DNA of 15,249 nt from Bacteroidia bacterium (lineage in GTDB: Bacteria; Bacteroidota; Bacteroidia; Flavobacteriales; Flavobacteriaceae). This document shows, piece by piece, positions 12,556 through 15,249 of the stretch (positions are counted from its first letter, which is position 1; each line of letters opens with the position of its first letter). A model generated the notes under the pieces. The model ran no database searches. It saw only the letters and a program-made list of their open reading frames with translations, and was not told where the DNA came from. The stretch is taken from contig JAHHLF010000360.1 of the NCBI GenBank assembly GCA_018679315.1, positions 1-15,249 of the forward strand, written 5' to 3'. Both the position numbers and the translations under genes were made by a program.

Positions 12556-13266
12556 TTATCCTGTATTTTCGGATGCTCCCGCTAGGTTTTCCTTAAAAAT
12601 CCGGGGTAAGCACGCATTATCTACGTTGTAAAGCCCTATTTTGGTTCTGCGCAACCCCGACAAATAAGCCCCGGACCCCAGTGCTTTGCCCATATCATGG
12701 GCCAGGGAGCGAATATATGTACCCTTACTACATACCACTCTAAAGTGCACTTCAGGGGGTTGAAATCCGGTAATTTCCAATTCCCGGATAAATACATGTC
12801 GCTCTGGCACCGTCACATTCTCACCCTTCCGCGCGTATTCATAAAGTCGTTTCCCATTCTTACGAATAGCAGAAAATATGGGCGGTTTTTGAATAATTTC
12901 CCCTATAAAACCCGAAGCAACCTCCTTTATTTGAGGTTCCGTTATGTGGTCGAAAGGATATTCGTGATCTACTTCGGTTTCCAGATCAAACGAAGGTGTT
13001 GTTTTTCCGAGGAGCAAACTTCCTTCATAGGTCTTCTCCTGTCCCTGGATATCCTGGATCTTTTTGGTAGCCTTCCCTGTACAAACTATTAACAATCCTG
13101 TTGCCAGAGGGTCGAGCGTGCCGGCATGCCCCACTTTGATCTTTTTTAATTCATACTTCTTACGTATGGCCCATCGTATTGCATTTACAACCTGGAAGGA
13201 AGTCCATTCAAGCGGTTTGTCGATCAATAAGATCTCGCCTTCAAGAAATTTATCTTTGCTAAACAT
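12556..13266 (-). CDS. truB: tRNA pseudouridine(55) synthase TruB
   Basis: TruB isomerises U55 in the T-loop of tRNAs to pseudouridine. From the ATG at 13266 the protein has 236 residues, typical for the short Bacteroidota form without the full C-terminal PUA extension. A longer frame from 13395 overlaps uppP and is not TruB-like. The N-terminus EGEILLIDKPLEWTS (9-23) is characteristic, and the catalytic block VGHAGTLDPLATGLL (45-59) contains nucleophile Asp52. Later KTYEGSLLLGKTT, PPIFSAIRKNGKRLYEYARKG (in parts) and SKGTYIRSLAHD motifs complete the family pattern. It begins 23 bp after uppP in the same operon. Confidence 0.97.
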   Translation of the reverse strand: MFSKDKFLEGEILLIDKPLEWTSFQVVNAIRWAIRKKYELKKIKVGHAGTLDPLATGLLIVCTGKATKKIQDIQGQEKTYEGSLLLGKTTPSFDLETEVDHEYPFDHITEPQIKEVASGFIGEIIQKPPIFSAIRKNGKRLYEYARKGENVTVPERHVFIRELEITGFQPPEVHFRVVCSKGTYIRSLAHDMGKALGSGAYLSGLRRTKIGLYNVDNACLPRIFKENLAGASENTG

Positions 13267-13289
13267 GCTAATGGTTTCTACTGTAAACA

Positions 13290-14084
13290 CTATCCCCAAA
13301 TACCATACCCAATTGCCAGTGAGCCTACCAGGATACAATAGATTGCAAAATACGTAAGCTTGCTTTGCCTCACGATCTTTATCATCCATGTACAAGCCAG
13401 TAAGCCGGAAAGAAATGCGGCAACGAAACCTGCACTCAAAAGTGCGAATTGCTCCCCTTGGAACACCAATTCGCCGCCGAGCAAGTCCTTACCCATTTTG
13501 CCAAGGATCAATGGAACGACCATTAGAAAAGAAAATCGGGCAGCACGTGATTTGTCAATACCCAACAGTACAGAGGTGGAAATGGTTGCACCACTACGGG
13601 AAATTCCGGGAAGGACTGCAATTGCCTGGGATATGCCTATGACCAGCGCGTTGAGGTTAGAGACTTTTGTATGTGAATCTTTTGCCTGGTCTGCCAGAAA
13701 TAAGAGCAAGGCAGTGATGATAAGCATAAAGCCTACCAGTACGATATTGCCACCAAAGAATTGCTCCAGCGAATCTTCGAAAAAGACACCAATTAAGGTA
13801 GCCGGGATCATGGAGATCAGGATCTTTACACTAAATTGGGACTCTTCATTCCACTTAAATTGAAATAGTCCTCTCAGGATCTCCCACACATCTTTCCTGA
13901 AAACAACTAACGTACTTAAAGCTGTGGCGAAATGGAGTACTACAGTAAATAACAAGCTCTCTTGGGGTACAGATTCATCGCCCAATAACGCTTTCCCCAA
14001 TTCCAAATGCCCACTGGAAGAAACGGGTAAGAATTCAGTCAATCCCTGAACGATGCCAAGGATGATCGCGTCTAGCAGATCCAC
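13290..14084 (-). CDS. uppP: Undecaprenyl-diphosphate phosphatase (UppP/BacA)
   Basis: UppP dephosphorylates undecaprenyl pyrophosphate to recycle the lipid carrier of peptidoglycan and other surface polymers, in the inner membrane; overproduction is known to give bacitracin resistance. The 264-residue protein is of family size and multi-span. Motif 1 GIVQGLTEFLPVSSSGHLELG (quoted parts: 10-20 and 21-30) holds Glu17 and His26. Motif 2 LPGISRSGATIS (158-169) holds Arg163. The start is GTG at 14084, placed directly after the stop of DUF3098 with no spacing. No in-frame ATG gives the conserved N-terminus, and the residues after GTG (DLLDAIILGI) match the family. It is followed by truB. Confidence 0.96.
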   Translation of the reverse strand: MDLLDAIILGIVQGLTEFLPVSSSGHLELGKALLGDESVPQESLLFTVVLHFATALSTLVVFRKDVWEILRGLFQFKWNEESQFSVKILISMIPATLIGVFFEDSLEQFFGGNIVLVGFMLIITALLLFLADQAKDSHTKVSNLNALVIGISQAIAVLPGISRSGATISTSVLLGIDKSRAARFSFLMVVPLILGKMGKDLLGGELVFQGEQFALLSAGFVAAFLSGLLACTWMIKIVRQSKLTYFAIYCILVGSLAIGYGIWG

Positions 14085-14348
14085 TTATTTCTTTTTATTG
14101 GGATTAAGTAAGATGGCATAGATTTCTACAGCAAGACCCATCAGAACTAAGGTTGGCGCCAGGCGGATGCGTCTGAAATTATAGATCTCCGGATTAAACA
14201 CATTCGGATCATCACTTCCGCCTCCGCTCATAAGAATAAAACCAATGGAGATCAGTGCCAGGCCAATAAACATAAAGAGGTAATTCTTTCTTTGAAAAAC
14301 GAACTCTCGTCTTACCGGTGTCTGCTGTTTTTGTTTTGCCTTACTCAT
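14085..14348 (-). CDS. DUF3098 family small membrane protein
   Basis: This 87-residue protein of the DUF3098 family has no known function. Two transmembrane segments are visible (about 23-41 and 64-82), separated by the conserved-looking loop GGGSDDPNVFNPEIYNFRR (about 42-60). Both ends are basic (SKAKQKQQ at the start, NPNKKK at the end), so both termini probably face the cytoplasm. It begins 9 bp after ftsX, and its stop directly abuts the GTG start of uppP. As I recall, this gene sits regularly between ftsX and uppP in Bacteroidota, suggesting a role in division or cell-wall lipid cycling. That is inference from position. Confidence 0.9.
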   Translation of the reverse strand: MSKAKQKQQTPVRREFVFQRKNYLFMFIGLALISIGFILMSGGGSDDPNVFNPEIYNFRRIRLAPTLVLMGLAVEIYAILLNPNKKK

Positions 14349-14357
14349 GTAGTAAAA

Positions 14358-15236
14358 TTAATAATATAAATCGTCTGTACGCAGGTTGAGAAATCGTTGG
14401 GTGGCAAAATAGGTGCTGATCCAGGAAATCAATACCCCCAGGATAAAGACGCCACCAAATATGGCGATCAGCATTTTCACATCATCCAGGATCCTTAGTT
14501 CCGGAAATCGGATGTCCAGATAATACAAAGCGATACCTAATGCGATCAATGCGATCAATGATCCTATAATACCCAGCTTAATATTCGTCCAGATAAAGGG
14601 TCGCCTGATAAAGCGTTTGGTCGCCCCGACCATCTGCATTGTCTTGATAATGAATCGTTTAGAATATATTGAGAGTCTAATCGAACTATTGATCAATAGC
14701 ACGGCAATAAAAGTGAAAATTCCACTTGCCAAAAGGATCCAAAATCCGATACGTTTTACATTGTCAGTCAGTAAGGCAACCAGCGATCTGTCATAGCTGA
14801 CTTCTTCTACATAATCCCGTTCCGATAACTGAGTCGCGATATGGGAAAGTGAATCCGTAGCCACATATTCGGCCTTTAGATGTACATCTATAGAATTTTT
14901 CAGCGGGTTATAGCCCAGGAATTCGAGGAAATCTTCACCTATCTCTTCACTGTGTTTTTCTGCCGCCTCTTCTTTGCTGACATAGGATGTAGACTTTGTG
15001 TATGCCGCCAGCGCAAGGCTTTTTTGAAGTTGATCTACTTCAACACTTTTAGCGTTATCCTTAAGAAATACAGTGATCACCACTTGTTCCTTAAAGTGAT
15101 CTGCCATTTTCTTGGTATTGAGAATAAGCAATCCCAATACTCCCATTAGGAATAATACAAGGGCTATACTCAAAACGACTGAGAAGTAGGACGATATCAA
15201 TCTGCGTTTCTGAAAGCGCTCAAAAGATTTGCTCAT
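14358..15236 (-). CDS. ftsX: Cell division protein FtsX
   Basis: FtsX is the membrane subunit of the FtsEX ABC-type complex that activates peptidoglycan hydrolysis at the division septum. The 292 residues are complete from the ATG at 15236. TM1 is at about 17-39. The extracytoplasmic domain (about 42-160) contains the usual VFLKD start of the MacB/FtsX periplasmic fold. TM2 is at about 164-186, followed by the cytoplasmic loop RLSIYSKRFIIKTMQMVGAT (quoted 187-206) typical of FtsX. TM3 is at about 218-240 and TM4 at about 254-276. ftsE is not within the window, and the 13 bases upstream cannot show what precedes it. It leads the minus-strand run ftsX-DUF3098-uppP-truB. Confidence 0.96.
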   Translation of the reverse strand: MSKSFERFQKRRLISSYFSVVLSIALVLFLMGVLGLLILNTKKMADHFKEQVVITVFLKDNAKSVEVDQLQKSLALAAYTKSTSYVSKEEAAEKHSEEIGEDFLEFLGYNPLKNSIDVHLKAEYVATDSLSHIATQLSERDYVEEVSYDRSLVALLTDNVKRIGFWILLASGIFTFIAVLLINSSIRLSIYSKRFIIKTMQMVGATKRFIRRPFIWTNIKLGIIGSLIALIALGIALYYLDIRFPELRILDDVKMLIAIFGGVFILGVLISWISTYFATQRFLNLRTDDLYY

Positions 15237-15249
15237 GCCGGGCTATGAA

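Noticed and set aside
12552..12562. AGGAT/ATCCT dyad at the truB stop codon as a terminator
   Set aside because: The one-base loop cannot close the full stem and the T-run that follows is short.
12697..13092. 131-codon open frame on the plus strand
   Set aside because: It is antisense to truB and its product shows no recognisable protein features.
13267..13395. N-terminal extension of TruB
   Set aside because: It overlaps uppP in another frame and is not TruB-like; family homology begins right after the ATG at 13266.
13360..13863. 167-codon open frame on the plus strand
   Set aside because: It is antisense to the certain uppP gene, with no membrane segment, no family resemblance and no promoter.
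14540..14559. 9-bp tandem repeat (TGCGATCAA twice)
   Set aside because: It encodes a repeated Leu-Ile-Ala in a membrane helix of FtsX; low-complexity coding sequence explains it.

Overview
The window looks like chromosomal core DNA of a marine-type Flavobacteriaceae (Bacteroidota). The reasons are the gene families (DUF4301, DUF3127, DUF3098, DUF2490, a thiamine-type TonB-dependent receptor, the ftsX-DUF3098-uppP-truB cluster), repeated TAnnTTTG -7 promoter elements, weak or absent Shine-Dalgarno sequences, and moderately AT-rich DNA. The family assignment is inference from gene content. I see no insertion sequence, prophage, CRISPR array, tRNA or rRNA.

Left part (1-4761): the window opens inside a DUF4301 gene with sugar-nucleotidyltransferase-like motifs, closed by a strong terminator. 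A small single-span membrane protein follows, then a structured untranslated stretch ending in a second strong terminator. Next comes a clear TPP riboswitch, whose predicted transcription start coincides with its P1 stem. It precedes one TonB-dependent receptor, very likely for thiamine uptake. The receptor gene meets a convergent Rieske-like lipoprotein gene at a shared CTAG that supplies both stop codons.

Centre (4789-9483): back-to-back divergent promoters serve the lipoprotein and a greA-HIT operon with a long structured leader. Convergent to HIT is a two-gene unit on the minus strand: a membrane histidine kinase and a zinc-ribbon membrane protein. Divergent from the kinase is a plus-strand operon: a probably leaderless flavin reductase, a DUF3127 protein with an SSB-like acidic tail, and aat (N-degron tRNA-protein transferase).

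Right part (9448-15236): everything is on the minus strand. In transcription order these are ftsX, DUF3098, uppP and truB (cell-envelope and division genes plus tRNA pseudouridylation), a TonB-like energy transducer, a small exported protein, and then tag (alkylation repair) overlapping an exported protein gene that overlaps a DUF2490 gene. All three convergent junctions in the window overlap (4, 8 and 36 bp) and none carries a visible terminator. No exotic defence or mobile system is present. The best leads are the UDPGP-like motifs of DUF4301, the SSB-like tail of DUF3127, the mutually exclusive RNA pairings at about 1793-1831 and in the greA leader, and the stand-alone TPP-controlled receptor.
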